DNA of 64,000 bases. It comes from Pseudoips prasinana (Eukaryota; Arthropoda; Insecta; Lepidoptera; Nolidae). The stretch lies in NCBI GenBank assembly GCA_951640165.1, contig OX621250.1:682001-746000 (forward strand). The letters run 5' to 3'. A program made the translations under genes and the position numbers. This document shows positions 8,818 through 21,043 of the stretch, one piece after another. Every line of letters starts with the position of its first letter. Position 1 is the first letter of the stretch. The notes under the pieces are model-generated. The model did no database searches and was not told the DNA's origin. It worked only from the letters and a program-made list of their open reading frames with translations.

Positions 8818-11800
8818 ATACATACATACATACATACATAGACTCACGCCTGTTTCCCAGAGGGGTAGGCAGAGACAACGGATTTCCATTTGTCACGATC
8901 TTTGCATACTTCTTTTGCCTCGATTACTGACATTATATTCTTCATACATGCTCGCCGGTTTAGGGTACTTCTGACCTGCCCTTTCTTGAGAACATCTCCA
9001 ATTTGGTCAGAGAATGTTCGACGTGGTCTTCCCCTTCCGGTTGTCCCATTCACACAGGCCAGGTATACTTCTTTTGTCAATCTTCTTTCATTCATCCTTT
9101 CTAAATGGCCAAACCATCTCAGCATGCCTTTTTCAATATTTGTGACTACATCCTCTTTCACACCACAACGCTCTCTTACATCAGTATTTCGAATTCTGTC
9201 TCTCAAAGTCACACCACACATACTTCTCAGAGCTCTCATTTCCACTGCATTTATTTTACTTTCATTCTTTTTCTGCCATACCCAACTTTCACTTCCATAC
9301 ATTAAAGTTGGCACTAACACTCCATCGTGCACGGCTAGTCGAGCCTTCTTTGATACTTGCCGGCTACTCATAAAGGCGTGTAGTGCCCCATTCACTCTAT
9401 TCCCCGCATTTACTCTTCTAACAATATCTTTTTCATATTTCCCATCTCTCGTAAACAAAGTTCCCAAATATACAAACTCATTCACCTGTTCGACTTTCTC
9501 TCCTCCAATCACAATATCACACGTTGTCGTGTATTCATCCCTCTCAAATACCATTACTTTCGTCTTACCTACATTCATTTTCATCCCTTTCCTTTCAAAA
9601 GCTTCATGCATATTTGTTACCATCACCTGCAACTCGTCCGCAGATGATGCAAGTAGAACTTGATCATCAGCGTACAGCAGACATTTGATGAGTAACTCAT
9701 TCATCCTTACACCGCATTCACTTTCTTTCAAATCTTTTAAACAGCTATCCATGAATAGGTTAAACAACCACGGTGACGCTACACATCCCTGTCTAACACC
9801 CTTTTGGATGCTAAACCACTCGGTGTATGACCCGTTAATCCTCACGCAAGCTCTGGAATCCCTATAAAGAGATTTTAGTGCTTGAACAAGGTTGTCGTTC
9901 AACCCATACATGGACAGTACCGACCATAGTTCACTCCTCAACACTCTATCGTAGGCCTTTTCTAAGTCTACGAAGGCACAGTAAACCTTTTGGTTTTTGC
10001 CCAAAAACTTCTCTACTATGCTTCGCAGAGAAAAGACCTGATCCGTGCATCCCATTCCTTTCCGAAAACCTGCCTGTGCATCCCATATTTTCGCATCGGT
10101 TTCTTTCACAACTCTTTCAACCAATACTTTTGCATACAACTTACCAACGACGCTGAGTAGACTAATGCCCCTATAGTTTTTACAGTCTTGCCGTGAGCCT
10201 TTCCCTTTGTAAAGAGGTACGATGACAGCCTTGCACCAATCACTTGGCACTTGGCCGGTGGTATAGCATAAATTGAATAGGCTGCACAGCTGACTCGCTA
10301 TGACGCCATGTCCAGCCTTCAGCATCTCGGAAGTAATCCTGTCATACCCTGGTGACTTACCTGATTTCATACCCTTAATAGCTTTCACAATCTCATCCAT
10401 ACCAATGTCATCTTTACATTTGTTCTTGTCTATACTTAGTGAACTACGTTCACTCTCTGTTACACCTCTTTCATACAAACTTTCAAAATACTCCTTCCAA
10501 CGTTTTAACACGCATTCTTCCCCTTTCACTATATTTCCATCTTGGTCTCGTATGGATTTCAGTTCTGAGGTTTGAGTTATGCCTCTTACTGATCTAACGG
10601 ATTTCCAGAAAAACTTAATGTTCGTCTGAAAATCCTTAGACAACCTTCTATCAAAATTATCCTTTTGTTCATTTTTCTTTTCATTCACCACATCCTTTAC
10701 AATTCCTTTCATTTTCCTATAATCATTCCAGGCCCTTTCTATATCCTCATTCGTCGCCTTATGCATTCGTTCATTTGCTCTGGTGGCTAGCCAGTCTAAC
10801 CACGCTTTCTTCTTTTCACATACAACTTTTTGTACACTTTTATCCCACCAAATATTCTTCATCTTTCTTCCTCTTCGTCTCTTTATTACACCACATACTT
10901 CACCAGCTACACTCACCACACCTTCTTTGACTACCTTCCATAGCTCTTCTACTTCTCTTATGTCTTCAGATCCCTCAAACTTCTCAACCAACTTACTTTT
11001 GTACTCATCTGCCACTTCTTCCTCTTGCAGTTCCTCTACTTTTATTCTCTCAAGTACACTTTTAGTCTCAGGGATTCGGTGGCGCCATCCTTTCAATAGA
11101 CCACTTATTCGGCTCATTACCAGAAAGTGGTCTGTATGGATTGCGGTCCCACGATAGACTCTTGTGTCTAGAACATTCTTTCTCAGTCTTTCATCTACAA
11201 TCACGAAGTCAATCATACTCTTTCTCACATTTTTCCTCTCTCGTGTAAACGTATGGATTCTTTTATGTTCAAACATAGTATTTGTAACACAAAGACCCCA
11301 TTCCAAACATATCTCAAGCAGACTGTACCCATTCTCATTCTCACTTTCGTCACCGAATTGACCTAGTACTCTTTCAAAAGCATCACGTTTTACCCCAACC
11401 CATCCATTAAAATCACCTAACATTATTACTCTTTCATTATACTGACTTAACCGCAACACATCTCTCAGGGTCTCCCAGAATGCCTTTCTTTCCTCTTGTT
11501 CTCGCTGTATTACAACTGCACCCATATCTACAGGAGCGTACACTCCTACTAGGAAGATACGGGTCATACCAACTTTCATTCTCAACCACATTACTCTTGC
11601 ATTCACGCATTCGAACTCAGTCACACACTCAGACATACTTGTGGAAAGAATGAGACCCACACCTTGGCAACCTCTGGTGGTGTTCGGTACTCCAGACCAA
11701 TATGCCGTGTATTGTCCGTGTGTTGTAGTATCACACCCTTTCCGCTTCGTCTCATTCACACACAACACATCGATCCGCTTTTCACTCATCAGCTGACATA

Positions 11801-12384
11801 CTTCGTCCATCTTACCTTCTATTCCTCCTCCCACATTCAACGTAGCAAAACGGCTCTCCGTTGGCCACTTTTCGCCTCTCCGGGAAACGAGACGTGACGG
11901 GTGGCGGACCACGTCGCCGCCATTTGAACGATTAAAATGAATTATAACCATTGCGTTCCCACGAGTATTAGGGACTAAACGGTCCACCCTCGCAGAGCCC
12001 TATACGGGGGTAAGGCGGATCCATGCTGTGTCCTATGACCGCCAACATAGACACCCTCCGTTATCGACCAGAATACCCTCTGGCCAAGGATCCCTCAGCA
12101 CGGGTCGGATAACACCTTGGATCGGGGTTTTGTTTCAGGTATGCTCCCTCGGACTAAATAGCTCACTTGTGCTCGTCCCCTGCGTCTCGGTGAGCGTACA
12201 GTAAGCCAGCTAACTCGGCCTGTGAGCGCCGCCGTTGGTATGTATAATTATGCCTACTCTTCCGCCGCCGCTCTAAGTTACTATCCTGTACTGATAGTAA
12301 CTATGCTATCGTAGGCCTCTGATGAATCCTAAGATTCTAGAGCCCCCGATAGAGGCAGTTTAAGGTCATACCCGGGACCACTAT
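8818..12384 (-). mobile_element. RTE-type LINE, apparently full length
   Basis: This minus-strand retrotransposon of about 3.57 kb has a GC-richer 5' UTR (about 11952-12384), one intact long ORF, and almost no 3' UTR. After the stop comes GAGTC and then a TATG tandem repeat (8818-8841), the short-repeat tail typical of RTE-type LINEs. The exact 5' end is inferred from the GC drop near 12384. Target duplications cannot be read because both flanks are TATATA-rich. Two 5'-truncated relatives (31369-31458 and 36971-37030) have clear 9-bp duplications and the same tail, which fixes the 3' end. Confidence 0.85.
8844..11951 (-). CDS. Endonuclease/reverse transcriptase of RTE-type LINE (intact)
   Basis: This encodes about 1,035 aa from the ATG giving MVIIHFNRS; a GTG-initiated form would be 12 aa longer, and a stop lies just upstream. 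The N-terminal APE-type endonuclease shows [16 protein letters not shown] (catalytic Glu), [18 protein letters not shown] and HTDHFLVMS. The reverse transcriptase shows [51 protein letters not shown] and the catalytic [11 protein letters not shown]. The C-terminal part has [10 protein letters not shown] and GRGRPRRTF, common in RTE-type proteins. It nicks target DNA and reverse-transcribes its RNA there. No stop or frameshift is seen over 3.1 kb, so this copy is young. The exact clade name is inferred. Confidence 0.93.
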   Translation of the reverse strand: MVIIHFNRSNGGDVVRHPSRLVSRRGEKWPTESRFATLNVGGGIEGKMDEVCQLMSEKRIDVLCVNETKRKGCDTTTHGQYTAYWSGVPNTTRGCQGVGLILSTSMSECVTEFECVNARVMWLRMKVGMTRIFLVGVYAPVDMGAVVIQREQEERKAFWETLRDVLRLSQYNERVIMLGDFNGWVGVKRDAFERVLGQFGDESENENGYSLLEICLEWGLCVTNTMFEHKRIHTFTRERKNVRKSMIDFVIVDERLRKNVLDTRVYRGTAIHTDHFLVMSRISGLLKGWRHRIPETKSVLERIKVEELQEEEVADEYKSKLVEKFEGSEDIREVEELWKVVKEGVVSVAGEVCGVIKRRRGRKMKNIWWDKSVQKVVCEKKKAWLDWLATRANERMHKATNEDIERAWNDYRKMKGIVKDVVNEKKNEQKDNFDRRLSKDFQTNIKFFWKSVRSVRGITQTSELKSIRDQDGNIVKGEECVLKRWKEYFESLYERGVTESERSSLSIDKNKCKDDIGMDEIVKAIKGMKSGKSPGYDRITSEMLKAGHGVIASQLCSLFNLCYTTGQVPSDWCKAVIVPLYKGKGSRQDCKNYRGISLLSVVGKLYAKVLVERVVKETDAKIWDAQAGFRKGMGCTDQVFSLRSIVEKFLGKNQKVYCAFVDLEKAYDRVLRSELWSVLSMYGLNDNLVQALKSLYRDSRACVRINGSYTEWFSIQKGVRQGCVASPWLFNLFMDSCLKDLKESECGVRMNELLIKCLLYADDQVLLASSADELQVMVTNMHEAFERKGMKMNVGKTKVMVFERDEYTTTCDIVIGGEKVEQVNEFVYLGTLFTRDGKYEKDIVRRVNAGNRVNGALHAFMSSRQVSKKARLAVHDGVLVPTLMYGSESWVWQKKNESKINAVEMRALRSMCGVTLRDRIRNTDVRERCGVKEDVVTNIEKGMLRWFGHLERMNERRLTKEVYLACVNGTTGRGRPRRTFSDQIGDVLKKGQVRSTLNRRACMKNIMSVIEAKEVCKDRDKWKSVVSAYPSGKQA

Positions 12385-12740
12385 ATATATATCTATATGA
12401 ATAAAAATGAATCACCAAATGTTTCTACGGTTAAAACTTACAAACAACTGCACAAAATTGGATAAATTTATGTTTTACAAAAAAAAAGGCAAATATTTTA
12501 AATGATGAAAAGTGTGTGTGCGTACCAGACGGAAGACCGAATGACGTTGTTTTTATTTTGGTGGTTGTTTCTTCTGAACTGTTTATCTTTCTGGAAGGAA
12601 AAGCGAATAACTAATAAAATATTCGACTTTAAAAGGCAATAAAATATGAAAGTATGATGTTCGCCGGGACAACTAATAATTTATAAATATCCAAAGCCTG
12701 GACACATAGCACGCCCAGACGTAAAACATCATAAATAGAA
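12385..12740. other. Gene-free spacer
   Basis: AT-rich, without recognisable features. Confidence 0.4.
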
Positions 12741-12840
12741 ATAGACATCCTGTGCAGGACTAGAACCCGAAAGGCGAGGGCGTCAAGGTAGTAGTGAGGC
12801 GATCGATAACCTTAACCATTGCGCCATAGGTGCAGTCAAC
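12741..12840 (-). mobile_element. SINE family B head fragment
   Basis: The minus strand reads GTTGACTGCACCTATGGCGC, then AATGGTTAAGG and a degenerate box B (GGGTTCTAGTCC). The tail is missing. It is similar in layout to the other family B heads. Confidence 0.6.
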
Positions 12841-12879
12841 TGTTCACAAACAACCTATTGTGATAAAAAAAAAACTTTT

Positions 12880-13172
12880 GAGGTGTCAAGGGACACCCGG
12901 ATGTAACGAAGTTATTTCTTATTATTTATTATGTACAAAAAACCTGTATACACTCAACAAAAATAATGGTCGCAACACCACACTGTTCAATGCGAAATAA
13001 AAATGAAAATATCTGGCTTGCTTTCTATAAGAGAGAGAGTGAGAGAGAGAGAGACAGACAGAGAAACATGCGCACGCCGCACAGCTGCAAAAAGTGTCGT
13101 GACAACTTTTCGTAAGATTTTTTTCCGTCTAGCCCCCTTTCACAACGCCCGATAAGGAACTTCGTTCCAATT
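12880..13172. mobile_element. Probable non-autonomous DNA element with GA microsatellite
   Basis: The left portion has CCCGGATGTAACGAAGTT and the right portion, inverted, gives TTGGAACGAAGTTCCTTATC. These resemble imperfect inverted repeats around GTAACGAAGTTATTT. A similar ACGAAGTTATTTATCG string occurs at 32795-32812. A purine run of GA repeats lies at about 13029-13062. No coding sequence; the superfamily is unknown. Confidence 0.4.
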
Positions 13173-13268
13173 GTAAATATTACTATTTATTTGAATAATT
13201 TAATAAATATATTCTGACATTAATATATTTATGCCACCGGGTAGTGCACTTAAATTATAATTTATTTT

Positions 13269-13476
13269 ACTGCACGTGTAGCGTAGAGGTTAAGACAGTC
13301 GCCTCGCCACTTCTTGTCCCGCGTTTAAATACCGTGCACAACAACTATTTGTTTGACCCACAATTAGTTGTTCTGATTCTGGATGTACTTTGTTTCCGTC
13401 AATTATATGTTTGTAAAGTAGCCCGCGACACAGGAATTCAGTTAACTAAAATCGGCTGTTTTTCAATAAAAAATAG
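13269..13476 (+). mobile_element. SINE family B copy
   Basis: The head is ACTGCACGTGTAGCGTAGAG with degraded box B (CGCGTTTAAATACC). The core is CAACTATTTGTTTGACCCAC...TAGTTGTTCTGATTCTGGATG and the tail GTAAAGTAGCCCGCGACACAG. The end runs into an A-rich segment. A 104-codon frame across it is chance. Confidence 0.75.
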
Positions 13477-14947
13477 AATTTATTTGACTAATAAAAAAAA
13501 TGAAATATTTATGATACTACAGAGATATTATTATATAGATATTATTATATTTTTATAACTGGTTTGTGTTAACTTGAATCTCTCGAAATACTAACCATGT
13601 CAAAATAACTTACCTTACAACTTCAATTTACAGTATTTTATTAAGAGATATTAATTCCCGCTTTTATCAAAACTATCCTATTTGTCTATATATATATTTT
13701 TTTATCTTAAAACGCAACATAAATAAACTTCTGGGCTATAGTAATGAAGTCTCCTTGGGTTATTACATCTTACCCAATCAAATGTATATTCGGTGATATG
13801 AAAAAGCTTGGCGCCAAAGATACTTTCCAAATGATTACAAAAAGTAGTAAGAAAAGACCTGCCGCAATTTTATCCTATAGGCGAGCAAGATAAGGCGCAG
13901 TGTATAAAGATTGTAGTCAAATTACATTGTTACTGCAAGGGGACTCAGTGTTGCCAACTTACCAGATTTCACTGAAATAAAGTTTAAAATGTCTTCATTA
14001 TATATCTGTAGAGAAGAAAGCTATAGGAGAAGTCTTAAGTTAAAATTTTATATAGGTTCATTGAAAAAAGGTAACATACAATTTTAAATACCTTATATAA
14101 AAAATGGAGCTCGAAAAAATTTAATGGATCTATAGATTTTATCAGATATCTTTAAAATTAATTTAAATCAAGTAAAATTTTGCGATACAAACTATATGCA
14201 ATTACTCAAAAAAAAAAACATGATAAAGTAGTAAACCAAGAGTAGTAGTTATTTAATCTAGATTTTATTTCGCAATAGGTCACTTGGAAATAAATGAATC
14301 AGTTGATACCGAACGGAGGAGACCGCGAAGCGCTCCTTCTGTAACATTTTTGTACTATGTGTGTATTTTATGATTAATTAATCTATACTTCTAAGACTCC
14401 ACTTAGCGTGTACCACGAACAAGTAAGTTCCGAGAAATCACCACCATCAATTGTCAACTGACTAGTTGTTAAAGTGAAGATGTAGCTATCTTAGTCAAAG
14501 CTGAATCTAACTAACTGAGTATACGATTAAATAACCAAAAAAATAATATCAATACTAGTGCAGTTACGGGACCATGTCAGGAACGAAATTTCAAAACGAA
14601 ATCTTACAAAAATTGTAATGATAAGACAATATAGGTCACGTTTGATTTAAAACAGTGGAACCATGAATAAGTAACAAAATCTGTACCTGTTAGGTAGTAT
14701 TGGTATTATATAAAACAAAAGTGACATAGAAAGACAAAAAAAAATGGATATCACGTTTTTTCCGTATGACTGTGATGTATTCTGCCAGTAATCTCCTACC
14801 GCCAGGGAATTTGTTCCAATATCATAGTATTAATAAATATAATTAAACCAAATTTGTTACAACGTTATACTCAAAATAGATGTCTATTCTTGCAAATGTG
14901 GTTCAAGTAAAGCCGGATTTTATACGAAATCTTAAATAGGTACCTCG
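13477..14947. other. Gene-free AT-rich stretch
   Basis: No frame of interest, tandem repeat or inverted terminus is recognised. Confidence 0.45.
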
Positions 14948-15050
14948 GCACATCCACCTACTCCAATCTGTCAACTTTCTTTTATTGGTTTTCAACTTTA
15001 TCACATAAGCATAAGGTTCACTTTCAATTGGGGAAATTTGACAGACAGTC
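14948..15050. repeat. Short dispersed repeat, copy 2 of 2
   Basis: This is the partner of 988-1040, in the same orientation with extra bases in the middle (about 14975-15020). Nothing indicates function. Confidence 0.5.
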
Positions 15051-16960
15051 TGTACCTTGCCAAGCACGTGTTATAAAATGCAGGGACTTTAGCAGAAATA
15101 ATATAAAAAGGCAACCCGAAAAAATACATTCGAAAAATAGCATTTTTTGGGTTTACTTTTTTCGCGTATCTCTGACGGTTTTCGCTATAAGGAGTTGGCA
15201 GCACTGAAGGGACCGGATTTATCGGAGCCATAGACTTGAGCTTCTTATCGATTGACGGAAAAGTCAAGTCGACAAAAAGTACTACGTGTTTTATGTTCTG
15301 AAAAAGTTGGAGTGGATTTTATTTGATGTTGCTGGAATAGGTTTAAATATTTATAAAGAGTTGAAAAGAATGAGTTTTGCTATTTGAGCGACTTGGTTAT
15401 AATTTTTTGAATTATATTTTTTATATTGCCTCTACAAATATAATGTATTATAACCTACCTACCTAATAACTTTTATAAAGGCAGTAGGCAGTTTCTTGCT
15501 TACAAGAATATGGACGCGGCTCATTCCAGGCATCTTCGTAATTAAAACCTTTTCTGACATGGTCTCATTTTAAATCAATATACTCGTATTAGTCTGGGTA
15601 CCAAATGAATTGGAGCTAAATTTGGTATATACGAAAACGCTTTCTTTCACCATCTTCATTTGAAATATACGAAAAATTTTACTTTCATCGTAACGTTATA
15701 AACTTGATATATGCTTTTTCTTTTTCCTACAAATATAAATATTTTCGATATTTTAGTAACGGTACAGTTATGGTTTTAAATAACATTATGTAAAATTGTA
15801 AGGATGCAATAGAAAACTTGTTGATGAAAACGAGTAGCGCTCTACTAATGCGTTGACACGAGTACGTACATGGCCACCTAAATACACCTAAATGGCCATC
15901 TACCCTTTCGCCCGCACGTGTTTCTGTGTGCCTGAGAAGCTCAAGCACACATACACACGTGATGACAGACGTCAGGGCTGTCACTTTTTCTATCGTTTAA
16001 AGTTTATAGGTATTGAACAATTTTTAAAGTTTACCTCAATTGGATATGAAAAAAATAAATTTAACCATGGAATTATGTTACACAAATTATATTTTTCCTA
16101 GCCCAGAAACATACAATCCATGACCATATCGTAATATTATTTTATTGATATACCTAATATAATATTATTGATTAAATATTCAAAAAATCCCAATAGCTAG
16201 TGACATAGGATATGAAACTGAATAGAAACTCCTAAATCAATTAGATATATAAACATATTTATGACCTATTTATTTTCAAAAATCTAGCTTAAAGGTGATG
16301 AAAAACGGAATGAAAATTTTTGTCTACAAAATGCCGATGCAGAGATAAAAAGAAAAATGGTGCGTTAATAATATGGATAGACACAGGTTCCTTGCTTTAA
16401 TAACAAAATATACCCCTAAGTGTATGGAATGGTGCATGAAATGTGTAAGAAATGCTAAATCGAGCTTGAGGAAATTTGGTGCCGAGATAGTTTGACGTAA
16501 CTACTAGGGAACTCTTCATATAATATGGGATTCTTTTAGAATACCATGGAAAAGTTTTGCATGCAAATCAAGTTACGGCTATAGCAATACATTAAAAAGT
16601 AAAGTTGGATCGTTTCATTCGGTGGGGACGTCTAAATGCGGTCTATTCTTTTCAATATCCACTTTTACTCCAAATCATTGGGCTAAAAGCTCGTAGCTAC
16701 CTTACGTAATAAATGCCTTACGTTCTCAGCCATTAACCACAAAAATCAGACGTCCAATCACTCAACGCAACCATCACGATTTACGAGCCCGATGCATATT
16801 CATTGTGCTTGCTCACAGTAGCGCACGAATGTGGTCTGACCCTAATATCCATTAGCTAAGATTGTCCCAAGCTTAATTAATATCTTTGGGTATATAAAAG
16901 GTGATATTTGCGTTAGTTTGATGACAAATACAACTAGTTAAATGATGGCCAACCGTAATA
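15051..16960. other. Gene-free stretch
   Basis: The only structure noticed is an imperfect palindrome at 15915-15961 (CACGTGTTTCTGTGTGCCTG against CACGTGTGTATGTGTGCTTG). Small frames at 15727-15984 and 15892-16101 overlap on opposite strands because of that palindrome. Confidence 0.45.
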
Positions 16961-16961
16961 C

Positions 16962-17484
16962 TTCACACTAATATTATATAGGCGAAAGTTTGTGAGTGAG
17001 TTAGTGTGTGAAAGTCAAAAATAGTCAAAAGTCTTTTATTCCGTAAAAATTTACATTTATGTGGAATCGTCATTTTTTTACCCTACCGTGTAGTGCATGA
17101 CGTGGCAGCTACTGAGAAACACTGCCAGAAAACTCAGTAGGAATCCTTTTTTATAATAAAATATACTTAACTAAGATTAATTACAATCATGTGTGTTGAT
17201 TCAGAATATCTCACTCCCAAGCACTTTTGTTACTTAAATATGCCCTGCTACACAATTTGGCTTTAATAATTCTTTTAAACTTATACGTAGACAATTCTCT
17301 TATATCATTTGAAAGTTAGTTATAGAATCTTATACATGGAGTGTGTATGTTTGTTACTACTTCACGTCTAAATGGCTGGAGCAATTTTAATAAAATTAGG
17401 TATGGAGTTAGCTGACACCCTCGATTAACACATAGGCTATAATTTATAAAGTTTAACGCGGGTAAAACCACGGGGCACAGCTAG
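16962..17484 (+). mobile_element. Lep1-type Helitron, split by a LINE fragment
   Basis: The 5' end resembles the Lep1 start (TCACACTAATATTATATAGG, then GCGAAAGTTTGTGAGTGAG). The 3' end is GCGGGTAAAACCACGGGGCA then CAGCTAG, followed by T. The expected internal motif GTGTGTATGTTTGTTAC resumes at 17341, after a 330-bp foreign piece. No helicase is encoded. The 3' hairpin has one broken pair (CCAC for CCGC). Confidence 0.75.
17010..17339 (-). mobile_element. Jockey-type LINE 3' fragment inside the Helitron
   Basis: On the minus strand this matches the 3' part of the element at 30905-31612: both share GCTACACAATTTGGCTTT, the long GTAGTGCATGACGTGGCAG-type segment and a GGAATAAA-containing 3' end. 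The flanks carry a 7-bp duplication AGTGTGT (17003-17009 and 17340-17346), consistent with target-primed insertion into the Helitron. Only the last tens of codons and the UTR remain, with stops. Confidence 0.7.
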
Positions 17485-17816
17485 TGTACAATAATGTTAA
17501 TATTGTTGTAAGACCAAATTGTCTCACTTCAGGACCGAGCCTCCATCCACTTCACCATTATTTTCGATGTAATGCGAGAAGGGGCCAATCTTTTGAAAGG
17601 AGTTCACTTCACAGAGCCATCGTTAACTGAGTTTTTTTGGCATTGAGTGTTAATTATTGCCCACGACTCATTAGACATTCGGTAGATATGACAAGCCCCG
17701 TTCCATTTTATTTAAGAAATCTTTTGAAGAAATCCGTGTCTTTAATTAGGATGTAATGTTGTTTTTGTCATTTATGCAGTTTATGAACAACGAAGTAAGT
17801 AGGTAATTAAAAACTC
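17485..17816. other. Gene-free spacer
   Basis: Nothing recognised between the Helitron end and the LINE tail. Confidence 0.4.
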
Positions 17817-20800
17817 AGTTTTATTTATTTATTTTTTTTTATTTATTTATTTTTATGGACCTCCAACAGAGGACACACACATACAATGTCTTCGCAAAAC
17901 AAAAAAATACAGGTTCGTTCCAGTGTGCTCCACCAATTACAGGAAGCCACAGCATGCTCTGTTCAAAACCTACGTTAACAATAAACTAAAATATAACTTA
18001 AAATCTATTTCATATAAAAAACTAAATTAAACTAACTTAAATTAACCGACTAACTAATTTTAACTATCAGTATCAAAATAAAATTTAAAGAACTTAAGAT
18101 TTCAAATAGAGTAGAAAACAGTAAAAAACAGTAAAAGTATTCATTTGGTTTCTTCATACAATATGGTTTTCAACTCCTTCTTATACTGCGGGAGCGAGTA
18201 GGCTATATCTAAACCATAACGCTTGAAAAAGTCATTATATTGCCTACAGAGCCTTGGCAAAGCGGCAAAATGTCCCAAATTCGTCCTGGTACGCGAAAGA
18301 TTAAATAAATTATAGCTACCTATGCGTGGCAGGCGAGTCGGTGCGTTTATTTGCAGCTTTCCGAGAAGCTCGCTGCAATCTAGCCCTCCGTTGAAGAGTT
18401 TATGCAGGAATATCAGATCGGCTGTTTTTCTCCTATGCGCTAGTGATACCATTTTATAGTATTTTTGTCGATCCTTATAACTGACAATTTTTTTAGCTAG
18501 ATAGTCTTTGTAACTCAAGTGGTATAGGAAACGCTTTTGTACACTTTCTAGATGTTTAGTGTATACATCGTAATGAGGATTCCATACGGCACTGCCGTAT
18601 TCAAGTATTGGGCGGACCAAGGTGTTAAATAATTGGATTCTGGTTAAAGATTTAGAAAAGTCTTTACTCGTTCGCAATATGAAACCGAGGATTTTAAAAG
18701 CTTTGGTTGTTATATTTATGATATGCTTATCGAGTCTGAGTTGTTTGTCTAACGTAACTCCTAAATCAAGTATCTCCTCTACTTTAGCTAAGTTTTGATG
18801 GTTTATACTGTATGTGTTAGGTTGTGCCATTTTATTTCTAGTGAACTGGATGTAATGACATTTAGATACATTTAATGACATTTTATTTTGTATGCACCAG
18901 TCCGACATTCTGTGGAGATCGTTTTGCAGCTGTACAGTATCTGATGTGGTAGAGGCTTCATTATTTTAATATCATCTGCGAAAAGGTAGAAGTGGGAATG
19001 TTTAAAGCAATCGGTAATGTCGTTTATGAAGATGTTGAATAGGATTGGGCCAAGATGAGAACCCTGTGGGACACCAGACGTTGCCCTAAACGGCTCTGAT
19101 TGGTAACCATTAATTACGACTTTTGAAAATCTGTCAGTAAGGTATGACTGAAACCAATTCAGCAAAGATCCTCCTATGCCTAGATGAGAAAGTTTATTCA
19201 CTAAAAGAAAGTGATCCACCTTATCGAAAGCTTTACTTAAATCCGTGTATATGGCGTCGACAGGTATACGCCTATCTAAGGACTCTGAAATTGATGACAT
19301 ATAGCACATGAGATTCGTAGTAGTAGATCTAGATCTAATGAAGCCATGTTGGTTACTAGTGATTTGGTGTTTGACGTGTGACGATAGACTTTCTGTTACC
19401 AGCTTCTCCAATACTTTACCAAACATTACCAAAATTGAAATTGGTCTATAGTTACATATTAACTGTTTATCACCAGATTTTAGAATTGGGACCACCAATG
19501 CATCTTTCCAGCGTGTACGAAAAACTCCGTCTGTAAGCGATTTGTGGAATATCAATTTTAAAGGAAAAGCTAGCGCCCTCGAACATCTTTTAATAAACAG
19601 GGGGGGAATGCCGTCATCTCCCGCACCTTTATGTTCATCTAATAATCTTAGTGTTCTGTGTATTTCCTCGGTTCCAAATTCCAATTTACAAAGAGTCGAT
19701 GTGTTTATGTTGGAGTTTATATTTGCGCAAGGTGTGGGTGTTGAGATGCTATACACCTGTGCAAAATTTTCTGCAAACAAGTTACATATATCTGGGCCAG
19801 ATGATGTGGTTTTGTTGTTATGTTGCATTTCAGCGGGGTACATACTTGTGGATTTCTTTTTTTGCTTTATGTAGGTCCAGAAGTTCTTTGGATTTTTTAG
19901 CAATTCATTTTCCATTTTCGCGATATATTCCCAATAGCAAACGTCTATTAGCTTGCTACAATCTGATCGCAGTATTTCGAAGGTTATGACGTCAAGAGGG
20001 TTATTGTACTTTTTTATTTTAATGCGATATTTATTTTTTTCCTTTAATAACCGTATGAGCGTTGACGAGTACCATATTGGATATTTCTTCCCGGAAATCT
20101 TTTTTAAGGGGACACATCTCTGTATGACGTCTTGCATGACTTTATACAAGATAGTAACCATTTCATTAACCGTACTGCATTCCCCTAGTTCTTTTTCCCA
20201 ATCTACGGAGTTAAGTGAGGCTTTAATGCTGTCGTAATCTGCCTTAAAGAAATTTGGTTTTAACGATGGTCTAGTTTGTAGGTAAGTGATAGCTGTATTT
20301 ATGGGGATAGAGAATTCGATTGTGGGATGTAATGGATCTTCTACAGTCATGGGTACTTGGCAACGCTTAAGGTTTTGCAAGGGAATGTTAGAAAGTACTA
20401 GGTCTAATGTTTTCGATTTGTTGTTCGTTAAATAATTGTATTGATCAAGATCGTTTAGGGATACAAAATCCAAAAACCTCTTAGCAACTTCGCCAGTGTT
20501 AATAATATTAGGCTTAGTTTTCCCTATCCGAGATTCTACGTCGATTTCCCAAATCATGGAACTCAGATTAAAGTCGCCCATGATGACAGTATGCTCTGTG
20601 TTTTCTAGGGAGTTTTGGGCATGCTCTAGAAATAAATTTAGTGCCTCATAGGTGACTGGTGGAGGTAGGTAGGCACCGCATATATGCAACTTTTGTTTCT
20701 TACCCCGAATAATTGCGTCAATGCTGATCCAGAGATCTTCATTCGAACTTTCAAGGTGAGATAGCCGACACGATTTCAGACTTCTAGCAACCGCAACCAA

Positions 20801-21043
20801 GACGCCTCCTCCGTCTTTACGCGCTCTGTATCTGCTAGATTCGCGATCTCGCCTATAAATGACGTATCTATCGTCAAACAACTCTGAATCAAAAACACCG
20901 CCACTAAGCCAAGTCTCTGTGAGCACTATTACATCATAATCCTGCGCAGACATTTTATGATAAAAGTCGTTTGTTTTAGTTTTCAAGCCACGTACATTTT
21001 GATAGTAAATATTTAGTGAATTATTGAATGAAAATAATAACAC
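17817..21043 (-). mobile_element. Jockey/CR1-type LINE, 5'-truncated
   Basis: A minus-strand non-LTR retrotransposon whose 3' tail is a TTTA/ATTT repeat at 17817-17865 (plus-strand view), followed inward by a 3' UTR of about 275 bp and a two-part ORF2. There is no ORF1 upstream and the coding frame begins near the start of the endonuclease, so the copy was probably 5'-truncated near 21043 on insertion. Target duplications could not be identified. Confidence 0.8.
18141..21043 (-). pseudogene. LINE ORF2 (endonuclease/reverse transcriptase) with one frameshift
   Basis: The 5' frame (18872-21043) begins near YYQNVRGLKTK and carries the endonuclease motifs VLTETWLSGG (catalytic Glu), VIMGDFNLSS and KTLDLVLSN. 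The usual DH dyad reads DPLHPTIEF, so the motif is altered. The reverse transcriptase shows NYRPISILVMFGKVLEKLV, IYTDLSKAFDKVDH, SGVPQGSHLGPILFNIFIND and LFADDIKIMK. Just after FADD the frame breaks (near 18955-18965). It resumes in the overlapping frame as STTSDTVQLQNDLHRMSDWC and runs to the stop at 18141. The C-terminal part includes LGVTLDKQLRLDKHI and RPILEYGSAVWNPH. Apart from that one shift the protein is open, so decay is recent. Without ORF1 and with the shift it is inactive. Confidence 0.88.

Noticed and set aside
8890..11897. Plus-strand open frames of up to 257 codons over the RTE-type LINE
   Set aside because: They are antisense shadows of the intact minus-strand frame, Ser/Thr/Phe-rich with no domain.
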